A stretch of DNA of 8,869 nt from Hyphomicrobium_A sp036559705 (GCA_036559705.1 DATBSP010000023.1:1-8869); one strand, 5' to 3'. Positions 1 to 6,139 are shown, counted from the first letter of the stretch. The notes: generated from the sequence alone by a model not told the origin. Translations and numbers: made by a program.

Positions 1-1
1 C

Positions 2-388
2 GTCGTCGTCAGCTTCGATATCCCCGAGCTTGAACGCTTCGACGTCAAATACGAGACGCTTCCCTCGCGCGCCGAGCTGATCCGCATGAGCATCAACCCG
101 CTAACGCGCAGCAAGCTGCCCGCCGCGCCGGGGCTCACCACCGTGCTAATGCGCTCATTGATGGCCGGCCGTGATGACTTCGCCCGGCAGTTGAAACCGG
201 ACGACGTGCTCCTGGTGCCGCCCATACCCACGAATATGGGCATCCTCGATTGGCACCGGCATGCCGAGCTGGTGCGCAACGCCTATTGGTGGGGGCTCGA
301 GGAGGTGCAGCGCTTGAAACGCGCGCGTCATCCGATCATCGCGGCCGTCGAGGCGACGGCGGCGAACGCAGCGGCAACTACCGGTTGA
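2..388 (+). CDS. Patatin-like phospholipase family protein, C-terminal end (partial)
   Basis: This is the last 128 codons of a gene that begins before the window; the reading frame is open from base 2 to the TGA at 386-388. Patatin-like proteins are lipid acyl hydrolases with a Ser-Asp dyad, but the catalytic GxSxG and DG(A/G) motifs lie outside the window and cannot be checked. What is visible is the typical tail of the bacterial family: a phosphate-like DDVLLVPPIP strand, then MGILDWHRHAELVRNAYWWG, close to the conserved 'P-P-x-P ... hxWxRHxEL...AYxW' ending of patatin/NTE-like proteins. The gene converges on the DUF2147 gene with only 11 bp between the stop codons, and no clear terminator hairpin is visible there. 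The family call rests on remembered C-terminal conservation only, so substrate and cellular location are unknown. Confidence 0.68.
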   Translation, partial: VVVSFDIPELERFDVKYETLPSRAELIRMSINPLTRSKLPAAPGLTTVLMRSLMAGRDDFARQLKPDDVLLVPPIPTNMGILDWHRHAELVRNAYWWGLEEVQRLKRARHPIIAAVEATAANAAATTG

Positions 389-399
389 TGGCCGTGCGC

Positions 400-804
400 T
401 CACGAGGGGCAACGTGCTAATTCTTCCTTCGCGCGCGTCCACGTGAAGGTCTGGCTGAACAGCTTCACGCCGGCATAGCCGACGACCTTCAGCTTGTCGC
501 CTTGAGGGACCAGTTCGACGTCGTACTTGGCGTCCTTGTCTGGGTCGTAGATCCAGCCTTCGTCGAAGGTGCCGTCGCCCATCGGCTTGACGTCACCAAG
601 GATCTGCAGGCCGCACCCATTGGCGTTGGCCTGGTCCGCCACCCAAACGACCTTGCCGCACAGGGCATCGCCGCAGTTGGTGATCTCCACCGCGCCACGC
701 CCGGTATGATCGATCCACACGCCGAGGGGGCTTTCACCGGCCCAGGCGCCGGCGCTCACCACCAAGCCCGCCGCCGCGAGGCACAACTTCCCAAGATTTC
801 CCAT
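400..804 (-). CDS. DUF2147 domain-containing secreted protein
   Basis: A 134-residue protein of the DUF2147 family, whose members are small exported proteins of unknown biochemical role found in many alphaproteobacteria. Residues 1-22 form a Sec signal peptide: a short N-region with Lys6, a hydrophobic core, and an A-W-A cleavage motif before Gly23. The mature part carries the family signature: GVWIDHTGRGAVEI (28-41), the NCGDALCGKVVW block (43-54), GLQILGD (65-71), GWIYDPDKDAKYDVE (83-97) and the closing TFTWTRA (119-125). Four cysteines (44, 49, 64, 132) remain after signal cleavage and could form disulfides in the periplasm. The ATG at 802-804 is preceded by AAGGGG eight bases upstream, a good ribosome-binding site. 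It appears to be transcribed alone, from the 235-bp gap that separates it from arfB. Confidence 0.9.
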   Translation of the reverse strand: MGNLGKLCLAAAGLVVSAGAWAGESPLGVWIDHTGRGAVEITNCGDALCGKVVWVADQANANGCGLQILGDVKPMGDGTFDEGWIYDPDKDAKYDVELVPQGDKLKVVGYAGVKLFSQTFTWTRAKEELARCPS

Positions 805-851
805 CCGTCTCGCCCCTTCTGATCGTCGTTTGTGTATCCCGCACGAATCCA

Positions 852-925
852 GCGTAGCCGACCAATAACGCGAAAACCGTGGCGATCAACCTGCACGATG
901 CCGCTGCTACGCAAAGCGGTTATTG
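852..925. other. Interleaved inverted repeats upstream of the DUF2147 gene
   Basis: The 235-bp gap 805-1039 holds no convincing gene. It contains two perfect 7-bp inverted repeats in interleaved order: GCGTAGC (852-858) with GCTACGC (906-912), and CAATAAC (863-869) with GTTATTG (919-925). The order A-B-A'-B' is the topology of a pseudoknot rather than of one hairpin. A transcript of the DUF2147 gene starting far upstream would carry this in its leader. A short TTGGC/GCCAA hairpin (978-991) lies further out. With arms this short, chance is a real explanation. Confidence 0.25.
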
Positions 926-1039
926 CACGGGATGACTGCAACCTGATTTTCGTCGACCCCCCGAAGATTATAGCACTTTGGCGCTTGCCAACTGGCCAGA
1001 CCCAAGTCCTGGGGCGACGCCGCCGCGGCGCTATAGGCC

Positions 1040-1468
1040 TCAACTGAAATCGGGCTTGGCGCCGCGCAACTTTTTCACGTGGCTGCGCTTTGCCTTCGAT
1101 TCGCGCCGGCGTTCTTTCGAGGCGCGCGGCGCCTTCGTCTTGATGCGCCGCTTCGGCACGACGCACGCCTGGCGGATCAGCTCGAACAGGCGCTCCCGTG
1201 CATCCTCGCGGTTGCGCTCCTGCGTGCGGTGGCTTTGCGCCTGGATAACAAGCACGCCTTCGTCGGTCAGCCGCCGCCCGGCAAGACGCTCGAGGCGCAC
1301 GCGTACCTCGCCCGGCAGCGACGGCGAAGAGCGTACGTCAAAACGCAGCTCCACAGCCGTCGACACCTTATTGACGTTCTGCCCCCCGGGGCCCGACGAG
1401 CGCACGAAGCGCTCCTCGAGTTCGGCCTCTTCGAGGGTCACGGATTCTGTGATGCGCACCGTAGCCAT
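1040..1468 (-). CDS. arfB: Alternative ribosome-rescue peptidyl-tRNA hydrolase ArfB
   Basis: A 142-residue release-factor-like protein matching ArfB (YaeJ), which frees ribosomes stalled on mRNAs without a stop codon by hydrolysing the peptidyl-tRNA. The catalytic GPGGQNVNKV block is at residues 26-35 (GGQ at 28-30), followed by the domain-3 fold of class I release factors, including LxDEGVLVIQAQSHRTQERNR around 88-107. The C-terminal tail (about 108-142) is rich in Lys and Arg and ends KRSHVKKLRGAKPDFS; in ArfB this tail lies in the empty mRNA channel of the ribosome. The length matches the family (E. coli ArfB is 140 residues), and the codon-recognition domains of true release factors are absent. 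The start is ATG at 1466-1468. The ribosome-binding AGG overlaps the TAG stop of the glyoxalase remnant just upstream, which suggests the two were once, or still are, translated as a coupled pair. Confidence 0.93.
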   Translation of the reverse strand: MATVRITESVTLEEAELEERFVRSSGPGGQNVNKVSTAVELRFDVRSSPSLPGEVRVRLERLAGRRLTDEGVLVIQAQSHRTQERNREDARERLFELIRQACVVPKRRIKTKAPRASKERRRESKAKRSHVKKLRGAKPDFS

Positions 1469-1477
1469 GCGGCATAC

Positions 1478-1629
1478 CTAAGCGTCGGCGAGTGGCTCGA
1501 AGAATACCAGCCGATTCGCGAAGCTATCTGCTCGAAGTCGACCTCGAAGCCAAGGAAGCCCAAGTAGAACTCGCGCGCCTTGGCGATGTCGAACGTGCGC
1601 AAAACAGGTATCACTGCTCCGAAGTGCAT
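1478..1629 (-). pseudogene. Glyoxalase-superfamily (VOC fold) gene remnant with internal deletion and frameshift
   Basis: Two pieces of one glyoxalase-family gene lie back to back in different frames. The N-terminal piece starts at ATG 1627-1629, with GGAG just upstream, and reads MHFGAVIPVLRTFDIAKAR, continuing EFYLGFLGFEVDFE to about 1531. This is the first beta-alpha-beta unit of the Glyoxalase/bleomycin-resistance-like family. Immediately after it, in the other frame, comes DSFANRLVFFEPLADA and a TAG at 1478-1480, which matches the family's C-terminal 'DPFGNRL.F.E' ending. About 70-80 middle residues, usual in this family of about 120-130, are missing. The junction is near 1529-1532. Translation in the N-terminal frame would instead run 63 codons and overlap the start of arfB. 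The remnant sits 9 bp upstream of arfB on the same strand, so it was probably the first gene of a two-gene operon. Confidence 0.78.
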
Positions 1630-1713
1630 AGCGCTCCAACTGCGGGAGAATTCGATGTCTGGCGTAACGGACCACGTGCCACCCCCGAACAACCAGAAAA
1701 TGGAGGAAGGCCC

Positions 1714-2505
1714 ATGCTCCCGTTAGCACGTCTCGCGGTGCTCTTTACCATCATCATGACGGCCGCCGTGCAGGCTCAAAACATGATGGGCCTCGATGTC
1801 GAGTCCGACAGCTTCACCAAGGCCGAGATGAGCCGTGCGGATCTGGAAGCAGGCATCGCCGGCCTGGCGCCGGGCGCGGTCCTCGACCTCACCGGGAGAA
1901 GCCTCAACGGCCTCGATCTCTCCGGCATGGATCTGCGCCGCACCAAGCTCCAAGCCGCACGGCTGAACAACACCAAGCTGGCCAACGCCAACCTCGAGGG
2001 TGTGGTCCTCGATCAGGCGTGGGCGCTGAAGTCCGATCTCTCCGGCGCCAATCTCAAGAACGCGAGCCTGTTCGCCACGCAGTTTGGTGGCGGCAAGCTC
2101 GATGGCGCGGATTTCACCGGCGCGCACGTCGCTGCCGACTTCACCAATGCCAGCGCCACCAAGGCCAAGTTCGACGGCGCCGATCTCTCTGCCGACGAGA
2201 AGAACCAGTCGATGGGCCTCATGCGCGGCGCCTTCAAAGGCGCCAAGCTCGACGGCTCGTCGTTCAAGGGCGCCAACATGCAGCGCGTCTTCATGGAATT
2301 CGCCTCGCTGCGGGGTGCCGACCTTACGGGCGCCAACCTGCGTAAGGCCGAGTTTGCCGCAGCCGACCTGACGGACGCCAACGTTGCGGGTGCCAACTTC
2401 GACGGCGCCGATCTCAACTCGGCGCGCATCGGCAAGATGAAGGGCACCGAAACGGCACAGAACCTCGACAAGGCGAAGAACCGCGAGAGGGCGATCGTCG
2501 ACTAG
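1714..2505 (+). CDS. Exported pentapeptide-repeat protein
   Basis: A 263-residue protein. Residues 1-21 form a Sec signal peptide (Arg6, a hydrophobic stretch, and V-Q-A before Gln22), so the protein is probably periplasmic. From about residue 58 to 239 it is built of A(D/N)LXX-type pentapeptide repeats, for example LDLSG, ANLEG, ADFTG, ADLTG, ANLRK and ANFDG, which fold into a right-handed quadrilateral beta-helix. A non-repeat insert at about 159-171 (ADEKNQSMGLMRG) splits the helix into two blocks. The last 24 residues are charged and non-repetitive. The start is ATG 1714, with GGAGG at 1702-1706 seven bases upstream; the frame stays open further upstream, but that part has no coding character. 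Pentapeptide proteins have varied roles, including DNA-gyrase mimicry in cytoplasmic forms, and nothing here identifies a partner. The stop TAG lies in the CTAG shared with the converging oxidoreductase gene. Confidence 0.88.
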   Translation: MLPLARLAVLFTIIMTAAVQAQNMMGLDVESDSFTKAEMSRADLEAGIAGLAPGAVLDLTGRSLNGLDLSGMDLRRTKLQAARLNNTKLANANLEGVVLDQAWALKSDLSGANLKNASLFATQFGGGKLDGADFTGAHVAADFTNASATKAKFDGADLSADEKNQSMGLMRGAFKGAKLDGSSFKGANMQRVFMEFASLRGADLTGANLRKAEFAAADLTDANVAGANFDGADLNSARIGKMKGTETAQNLDKAKNRERAIVD

Positions 2506-4142
2506 TTGCGCGGCACACCGAACGGCCCGCGCCTCCGCCAACCCTTGAAGTCGCGGATGATCTCGCGCGCCGCGTTGTGCCCCGGTGCGCCGGTGACGCC
2601 GCCGCCTGGATGCGCGCCAGACCCGCACAAGTAGAGCCCGCCGAGCGGCATGCGGTAGTCGGCGTAACCGAGGCGCGGGCGCGCCGAAAAAAGCTGATCG
2701 AGCGACAAGGCGCCGTGGAAGATGTCGCCGTCGACCATGCCAAAGCGCTGCTCGATATCGAGCGGCGACAGGATCTGTGCGGCAATCACCGCCCGTTCGA
2801 AATTTGGCGCATAGCGCGTCACCGTATCGATGACGAGATCGGCGAACGTCTCCTTCTCGTGCACGTCGGCCCAGCTTCGCCCGGCGGGCAGATGTGGCGC
2901 CACGTGCTGCACGAATAAGCTGGCGACATGCTTGCCCGGCGGCGCCAGCGTTGTATCGAGCGTCGAAGGAATGAGCATCTCGACCACCGGCTCGCGCGAC
3001 CATCCCGCCATGCGTGCATCGAGATAGGCGCGCTCCAGGTAGCCGAGCGACGGCCCGATGACGATGCCGGCTCCGTGATGGTCCTGCGCAACCTTGCCCG
3101 GACGGCAGGTGAAATCCGGCAATTCGCTCAGCGCCACGTTCATGCGGAAGGTGCCCGAGCCCGTCTTCATGCCGGTAAACAGCGTGCGCGTCTTCGGCGG
3201 GACGGCGCTCTCCGGCACGAGATCGCGGAACAACAACTTTGGACCGATATTGGCTGCCACGGCGCGCGCGAAGATTTCCTCGCCGCTGGTCAGTACGACA
3301 CCCGTCACCGCCCCATCGGCGGTCATGATCTCCCGCACCTTGGCGCTGGTGCGGATGTGCACGCCGCGCCGCGCGGCGGACGACGCCATGGCGCGCGTGA
3401 TGGCGCCCATGCCGCCGATGGCGTGTCCCCAGACGCCGCGCTTGCCGTTCACTTCGCCGAAGCAATGGTGCAGCAGCACGTACGCCGTTCCCGGGGTCGA
3501 CGGAGCCGCGTAGTTGCCGACGATGCCATCGAAGGCGAAGGCACCCTTGACGATGTCGCTTTCGAACCAGCCGTCGAGAAAATCCGCGGCGCTGCGGGTG
3601 AACAGGTCGAGCAGCGTGCGCTTCTCATCGACCCCGAGCCGCCCCAGGCGCCGCCCAAGCATGCCGCCCTTGATCAGCTCGGCGAGGCCGCCCCCGGCAT
3701 TGGGGGGCGTCGTCAGCACGAGATCGCGCAAGACGCCGGCGGCGCGCTCGAGCATCGCATCGTAGGCCGGCAGGCGCTCGGCATCACGCAACGAGAACTG
3801 GGCGATTGCCGCCTGCCGCTCGGCGAGGCCGCCGCGCATCAACAGATAGCGCGTGTCATCGACCGGCCAGAAGTTCGCCGCCGGCCGCTCGATGATCCGC
3901 AGGCCGTGCTTGGCCAGCTCGAGATCGGCGATCACCTTCGGATTGAGCAGGCTCACTGAGTAGGCGGCAACCGAGTTGCGGAAGCCGGGGTGAAATTCCT
4001 CTGTCACCGCCGCGCCACCGACAACGTGGTTCTGCTCGAGCACGACCACCTCCAGCCCTGCCGCCGCCAGATAAGCGGCGCAGGTGAGCCCATTGTGCCC
4101 TGCACCAATGATGACGACGTCGATGTCGCTGGAACTTCTCAT
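2502..4142 (-). CDS. FAD-dependent oxidoreductase, phytoene-desaturase-like / PYROXD2 type
   Basis: A 546-residue flavoprotein of the NAD(P)/FAD-dependent amine-oxidase-like superfamily. Near the N-terminus is the dinucleotide-binding beta-alpha-beta unit: DVVIIGAGHNGL (8-19, GxGxxG at 13-18) with Glu36 after the second strand, then VVGGAA (40-45), the second FAD contact. The C-terminus has the family's closing FAD motif, GLYLCGSGAHPGGGVTG with HNAAREI after it (about 502-528). The GAGHNG variant and overall length resemble the 'phytoene dehydrogenase-related' PYROXD2 group more than true carotenoid desaturases, and no crtB or other carotenoid gene is nearby, so the substrate is unknown. The chosen start is ATG 4140-4142, just before the conserved domain. 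A TTG at 4164-4166 would add eight residues (MGGERRRH) and cannot be excluded, since neither start has a strong ribosome-binding site. The stop codon overlaps that of the pentapeptide gene. Confidence 0.88.
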   Translation of the reverse strand: MRSSSDIDVVIIGAGHNGLTCAAYLAAAGLEVVVLEQNHVVGGAAVTEEFHPGFRNSVAAYSVSLLNPKVIADLELAKHGLRIIERPAANFWPVDDTRYLLMRGGLAERQAAIAQFSLRDAERLPAYDAMLERAAGVLRDLVLTTPPNAGGGLAELIKGGMLGRRLGRLGVDEKRTLLDLFTRSAADFLDGWFESDIVKGAFAFDGIVGNYAAPSTPGTAYVLLHHCFGEVNGKRGVWGHAIGGMGAITRAMASSAARRGVHIRTSAKVREIMTADGAVTGVVLTSGEEIFARAVAANIGPKLLFRDLVPESAVPPKTRTLFTGMKTGSGTFRMNVALSELPDFTCRPGKVAQDHHGAGIVIGPSLGYLERAYLDARMAGWSREPVVEMLIPSTLDTTLAPPGKHVASLFVQHVAPHLPAGRSWADVHEKETFADLVIDTVTRYAPNFERAVIAAQILSPLDIEQRFGMVDGDIFHGALSLDQLFSARPRLGYADYRMPLGGLYLCGSGAHPGGGVTGAPGHNAAREIIRDFKGWRRRGPFGVPRN

Positions 4143-4319
4143 ATGCCGCCGCCGCTCGCCGCCCAAATAGCCCGTTCGCGATAGCCCGCGTCGCGCCGTT
4201 GTGCCAGAGCGATCGACAGATCACCGCGCAACTTTCCGCCGCTACGGCGTGTTAGCGTGTCGTTTAGGGTCGTTGCCTAGCCTCGGCGTATCAAATCCGA
4301 ACGCTCGGAGTTGGACACC

Positions 4320-4562
4320 ATGCAGCTCGCCGCGAACCACGCGCCCGCCATCGCCCGCACCCGCGCCAACGATGACGGCACGCACCAGTGGGCCGGCCTG
4401 CTGATCGTCTCATTGTTTCCGGCGCTATTCTGGATGGCCGTCGTTGCCGGCATTGGCGCCGCCGTCGGTCACGCGCCGAGCCCCGCCGCGCTCATGACGT
4501 TCGGCACTGCGGTCGCGGCGTTCCTCGCCCTGGTTGGCCAGGCGCTGTTCTCCAGAAGCTAG
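4320..4562 (+). CDS. Small two-helix membrane protein, hypothetical
   Basis: An 80-residue protein with no family I recognise. After a polar, Ala-rich N-terminus (1-24, ending NDDGTHQW) there is a long hydrophobic helix, about 25-50 (AGLLIVSLFPALFWMAVVAG onward), a short turn HAPSPAA, and a second hydrophobic helix at about 57-77, ending FSRS. This predicts a small inner-membrane hairpin protein. The ATG at 4320 is preferred over the in-frame TTG at 4311 because CGGAG at 4306-4310 sits nine bases before it. The gene is divergent from the FAD oxidoreductase across a 177-bp gap and convergent with the cysteine-rich gene. That gap contains a direct repeat ATAGCCCG (4166-4173 and 4181-4188) and a 5-bp hairpin (4237-4249), but no promoter I could defend. 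Confidence 0.62.
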   Translation: MQLAANHAPAIARTRANDDGTHQWAGLLIVSLFPALFWMAVVAGIGAAVGHAPSPAALMTFGTAVAAFLALVGQALFSRS

Positions 4563-4581
4563 TTGGAAGAGCCCTGAGGAT

Positions 4582-4854
4582 TTAGCTAACGCCGCCCCAG
4601 CCGCAGCGCAGCTTCTGACAGGTCCCGCCGCGCAGACCCTTGCACGAGACCCTCACGAAGCGGCAGACGCGGCAGCTATAGCTCGACAGACAGCCGCGGT
4701 ATGAGCCGCTCCTGCTGAAGTTGCAGGTGCGAATGGTCTGGCAGTCGCGCCCCGGGTTGATGAGGCCGCCCGGACCCTCCTGGGCACGCGCGAAATCAGG
4801 CGCGACGGCCAACGCCGCGGCCAACACCATCACTGATAAGACCAAGCGCTGCAT
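4582..4854 (-). CDS. Small secreted cysteine-rich protein, hypothetical
   Basis: A 90-residue protein with a clear Sec signal peptide: MQR, a hydrophobic core (LVLSVMVLAAALAVA), then F-A-R-A with cleavage expected before Gln25. The mature part of about 66 residues is basic and holds eight cysteines, at 38, 44, 55, 61, 64, 71, 79 and 84, in a stretch rich in Ser, Arg and Gly (NFSRSGSYRGCLSSYSCRVC). An even number of cysteines in a short exported protein suggests four disulfides. I recall similar uncharacterised proteins in Hyphomicrobiales, but no named domain, and no function should be assigned. ATG 4854 has GGGG seven bases upstream; an in-frame ATG at 4872 would add six residues (MHRGIK) and is equally compatible with a signal peptide. 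The frame is open further upstream to 5025, but that segment has no coding character. The gene lies 184 bp downstream of ilvE on the same strand. Confidence 0.72.
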   Translation of the reverse strand: MQRLVLSVMVLAAALAVAPDFARAQEGPGGLINPGRDCQTIRTCNFSRSGSYRGCLSSYSCRVCRFVRVSCKGLRGGTCQKLRCGWGGVS

Positions 4855-4882
4855 CTTTATGCCCCGATGCATCTCAACCCCG

Positions 4883-4958
4883 CCACACTGTGTGGGAGGG
4901 AGGCCGCGCTTGCAATCAAATGGCGAAATCTTAGTGCACGACCTGCACACAGGTGTGC
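4883..4958. promoter_or_regulatory. CACAC/GTGTG palindromes upstream of the cysteine-rich gene
   Basis: Two short perfect palindromes of the same type lie in the leader or promoter region of the cysteine-rich gene. One is CCACAC-T-GTGTGG at 4883-4895; the other is GCACAC-AG-GTGTGC at 4945-4958. Their centres are about 62 bp apart, close to six helical turns. An 8-bp palindrome GTGGCCAC (4963-4970) follows. With central spacers of one or two bases they suit a dimeric repressor or activator better than an RNA hairpin. The regulator is unknown, and this is a pattern-based inference. Confidence 0.35.
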
Positions 4959-4982
4959 CGTTGTGGCCACGCCTTGCATAGG

Positions 4983-5015
4983 CGCACCCTGTGCGGCGGG
5001 CTGCCGGACAGCCCG
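4983..5015 (-). terminator. Tandem hairpins downstream of ilvE
   Basis: Reading in the ilvE direction, a 7-bp GC-rich stem (5009-5015 with 4997-5003, loop of 5 bases) is followed one base later by a 5-bp stem with a 3-base loop (4991-4995 with 4983-4987). They start 24 bp after the ilvE stop. No T-run follows, so this is at best a GC-hairpin terminator or 3'-end stabiliser rather than a classic intrinsic terminator. A weaker CCACA/TGTGG pair flanks it at 5020-5036. Confidence 0.4.
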
Positions 5016-5038
5016 TAGGCCACAAAGCCCCTGTGGAT

Positions 5039-5935
5039 TTACTCCGCCGCCTCGCGCGCCGGCTCCTGCACGGTGGCCATGTAGTCGTTGAGCAGGTTCT
5101 CAGTGATCTGACCCGGCTTGAACTTGTGCTCGCCGATCTCAGAAACCGGAGTCACCTCGGCGGCGGTGCCAGTGACGAATACCTCCGAGAAGTCCTTGAG
5201 CTCCTCCGGCATGATCGGGCGCTCGATCACCTGATATCCGCGCTTCTTGGCCAGCTCGATCACTGTGCGGCGCGTGATGCCGTCGAGGAAGCAATCGGGA
5301 TCGGGCGTGTGGATGACACCATCCTTGATGAGGAAGATGTTGGCGCCGGTGCACTCGGCGACGCGGCCGCGCCAGTCGAGCATCAGTGCGTCGGCATAGC
5401 CGGCGTTCTCCGCCCGGTGCTTCTCGACCGTGCAGATCATGTAGAGGCCGGCGGCCTTGCTCTTGGCGGGAGCCGTCAGCGGATCCGGGCGCCGGTACTT
5501 CGCCATCGTCAGACGAATACCCTTAAGACGCTGCTCCATCGGGAAGTAGGAGCCCCACTCCCATGCTGCGACTGCGAGATGAATTTTCGTTGCCTGCGCC
5601 GAGACGCCAATCTGCTCCGAGCCGCGCCAGGCGATCGGGCGGATGTAGCAGTCGGAGAGCTTGTTCGCCTTAACCACGTCGCGGCAGATCTGATCGATCT
5701 CGGCGGCCGTGTACGGCACCTCGAAGTCGAGCGCGGCGGCGCTGTCGATGAGGCGCTGCGAATGCTCGCTCAGCTTGAAAATTTCGCCATTGTAGGCGCG
5801 CAGGCCCTCGAACACGCCACTACCGTAGTGCAGCGCATGCGTCAGGATGTGAATATTGGCTTCACGCCACGGGACCACCTTGCCGTCGAGCCAGATAAGA
5901 CCGTCACGATCGTGAAATGGGGCCGGCCCAGACAT
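5039..5935 (-). CDS. ilvE: Branched-chain amino acid aminotransferase
   Basis: A 298-residue class IV (D-amino-acid/branched-chain type) PLP aminotransferase. It interconverts leucine, isoleucine and valine with their 2-oxo acids, using 2-oxoglutarate/glutamate, as the last step of their synthesis in the cytoplasm. Visible signatures: HYGSGVFEGLRAY (36-48); the Schiff-base lysine, most likely Lys160 in AKSKAAGLYM; ECTGANIF (194-201) with Glu194, which contacts the PLP pyridine nitrogen in this fold; FLDGITRRTV (216-225); and TGTAAEVTPV (255-264). The length is normal for bacterial IlvE. The start ATG 5933-5935 is supported by GGAGAGAGA just upstream. The gene is divergent from petP across 198 bp. 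A D-amino-acid or 4-amino-4-deoxychorismate-lyase role is less likely, given the length and the BCAT-type motifs. Confidence 0.94.
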   Translation of the reverse strand: MSGPAPFHDRDGLIWLDGKVVPWREANIHILTHALHYGSGVFEGLRAYNGEIFKLSEHSQRLIDSAAALDFEVPYTAAEIDQICRDVVKANKLSDCYIRPIAWRGSEQIGVSAQATKIHLAVAAWEWGSYFPMEQRLKGIRLTMAKYRRPDPLTAPAKSKAAGLYMICTVEKHRAENAGYADALMLDWRGRVAECTGANIFLIKDGVIHTPDPDCFLDGITRRTVIELAKKRGYQVIERPIMPEELKDFSEVFVTGTAAEVTPVSEIGEHKFKPGQITENLLNDYMATVQEPAREAAE

Positions 5936-6092
5936 GCGTATCTCTCTCCGTGGACTTTCGCGCCAAGATCGCTACTTAAGGCTGGCTCGGTGAAGAGACT
6001 GCTGCGGTGCCGCTGCTGGTGAATCAGCCTGCCCCCGCACACCTCGCTCCGGCTATTGCCACTCGCGCGAACGCGCCGATCGCTTGCGCAAA

Positions 6093-6139
6093 ATGACTTG
6101 CCATGACTAACAATCAGGGCCAAATAAGTCAACATGACT
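6093..6139. promoter_or_regulatory. Phased ATGACT repeats at the ilvE/petP divergent promoter region
   Basis: ATGACT occurs three times on the + strand, at 6093-6098, 6103-6108 and 6134-6139. The first two are 10 bp apart and the third 31 bp further on, so all three face the same side of the helix. An inverted copy, AGTCA at 6127-6131, pairs with the third (AGTCA-ACA-TGACT, 6127-6139) across the petP start codon. OmpR-family regulators commonly bind direct repeats about 10-11 bp apart and MarR proteins bind palindromes, so autoregulation by PetR or PetP is a reasonable inference. The rest of the gap, 5936-6092, shows nothing I can name. Confidence 0.4.

Noticed and set aside
1021..1030. The 10-bp palindrome CGCCGCGGCG after arfB as a terminator
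   Set aside because: There is no loop and no T-run; GC-rich palindromes of this length are expected by chance here.
756..1166. A 136-codon - strand frame across the DUF2147-arfB gap
   Set aside because: It overlaps the ends of both real genes in another frame, and the middle shows no coding pattern.
1723..3465. A 580-codon open frame on the - strand spanning the pentapeptide gene and half of the FAD gene
   Set aside because: It is antisense to the pentapeptide repeats, whose periodic codons keep the opposite strand open, and out of frame with the FAD gene. Its composition is Arg/Gly-rich with no domain, typical of a shadow frame in high-GC DNA.
2928..3959. Long + strand frame (343 codons) opposite the FAD oxidoreductase
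   Set aside because: Antisense shadow; the - strand frame has both FAD-binding motifs, this one has none.
2502..4142. Assignment of the oxidoreductase as a carotenoid desaturase (crtI)
   Set aside because: Only the shared FAD-binding motifs support it. The HNG variant of the N-terminal motif points to the PYROXD2-like group, and no carotenoid gene is nearby.
4143..4319. Promoters in the gap between the FAD oxidoreductase and the small membrane protein
   Set aside because: No -35/-10 pair with acceptable spacing was found on either strand; the ATAGCCCG direct repeat and the 5-bp hairpin are too weak to call an operator.
4991..6022. Long + strand frame (343 codons) opposite ilvE
   Set aside because: Antisense shadow of a well-supported aminotransferase gene.
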